Origin: Actinomycetes bacterium
Lineage (GTDB): Bacteria > Actinomycetota > Acidimicrobiia > Acidimicrobiales > Palsa-688
Direction of reading: 5' to 3'
DNA: 5,391 bases
Assembly: GCA_021827285.1 (NCBI GenBank)
Contig: JAKAWM010000221.1
Span: forward strand, 1-5,391
Within the stretch, counting starts at the first letter, position 1. Every line of letters starts with the position of its first letter. Positions 5,087 through 5,391 of this stretch are shown here, one piece after another. The notes under the pieces were generated by a model. It saw only the letters and a program-made list of their open reading frames with translations, was not told the DNA's origin and did not search any database. Made by a program: the position numbers and the translations under genes.

Positions 5087-5391
5087 TGGGTAGTCGAGGA
5101 GGGGTTCGTCGTGGTGACCGGGGAACTGGTGCCTAACTTGAACGGGGTCGCGGCCGGGTGGGCGCCGTACACGTCGATCGCGTGGATCTCCATGGTGAGC
5201 GGTGTGGTGGTGGGCCAGAACGAAGGCACCCCGCCTCCGCTGTACCCCCCGTAGTTGGCCCCTTGGACCGTGACCCTCACCGCCCGGGCGCGCACGGGAG
5301 AGAACTGGACCAGGGTGGCACGCTGGTAGAACGAGCCCGTGACCGTCGCCACCTGGGCCCATTTGCCAGCGGGACCCTCCACCTCGACTGT
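5083..5391 (-). CDS. Discoidin (F5/8 type C) domain protein, C-terminal fragment
   Basis: Only the last 102 residues lie in the window; the frame is open to the right edge. They form the second half of a galactose-binding-like beta-sandwich of the F5/8 type C family: 'KWAQVATVTG' (10-19), 'LVQFSPVRARAVRVTVQG' (27-44), then 'MEIHAIDVYG' (67-76) as the closing strand. This is the usual 'W..va..tG ... F.pv.ArYvRl ... ei.vyG' pattern. A Thr/Ser/Pro-rich tail follows (77-102). Such domains bind carbohydrate and occur in secreted or cell-surface glycoside hydrolases and adhesins; the parent enzyme cannot be named from this piece. Its stop overlaps the B2 start by 4 nt. A link to lasso biosynthesis is not expected from the family, so the overlap may be a join between an unrelated gene and the cluster. 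Confidence 0.85.
   Translation of the reverse strand, partial: TVEVEGPAGKWAQVATVTGSFYQRATLVQFSPVRARAVRVTVQGANYGGYSGGGVPSFWPTTTPLTMEIHAIDVYGAHPAATPFKLGTSSPVTTTNPSSTTQ

Noticed and set aside
5087..5362. N-terminal extension of B2 to the GTG at 5362
   Set aside because: It overlaps the discoidin coding frame completely, is Gly/His/Arg-rich and unlike any B2 N-terminus.

Overview
This window is most likely part of an actinobacterial chromosome or metagenome contig. The evidence is high GC, every gene on the minus strand with 1-4 nt junctions or overlaps, a TANNNT-type leaderless promoter, and protein families that I associate mainly with Actinobacteria (short asparagine-synthase-related cyclases, and a lasso B2 protein ending in an 'HAWVDG ... 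LELHRLPP' pattern). Resemblance to Thermoleophilia/Solirubrobacterales-type clusters is an impression, not a computed result.

The window holds a lasso-peptide (RiPP) biosynthetic locus with unusual tailoring genes. In transcription order, from high to low coordinates on the minus strand, it contains: (1) the C-terminal end of a discoidin (F5/8 type C) domain protein, entering from the right edge (5391-5083); (2) a lasso B2 transglutaminase-like leader peptidase (5086-4706), whose ATG overlaps the previous stop; (3) a 277-bp gap with a perfect 12-bp inverted repeat and a TTGACA/TAACCT promoter; (4) a 45-residue lasso precursor peptide (4428-4291), with a YxxPxL...G....T leader and a predicted 23-residue core that can close a Gly1-Asp9 macrolactam; (5) a strong intrinsic terminator (about 4253-4217); (6) an HPr-kinase-like peptide kinase (4110-3109, GTG start with a good Shine-Dalgarno); (7) an asparagine-synthetase-like lasso cyclase with no glutaminase domain (3112-1871); (8) a very long protein (1869 to the left edge, at least 623 residues) with a PRPP-binding phosphoribosyltransferase domain followed by what looks like a kinase-like nucleotide-binding region.

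The proposed pathway starts with the precursor, made from its own promoter at a high level relative to the enzymes. B2 cuts the leader after Thr-Ala, and the cyclase adenylates Asp9 and joins it to the Gly1 amine. The HPr-kinase-like protein probably phosphorylates a Ser/Thr hydroxyl, and the phosphoribosyltransferase fusion may add or process a ribosyl-phosphate group. The last step is speculation; it is modelled on known lasso clusters where a kinase is followed by a nucleotidyltransferase. The leader-binding B1/RRE (PqqD-like) protein and the ABC exporter are not in the window.

The left 1.87 kb looks gene-poor if only complete ORFs are considered, but it is one uninterrupted minus-strand reading frame running off the edge. 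No plus-strand gene, RNA gene, CRISPR array or mobile element was found.
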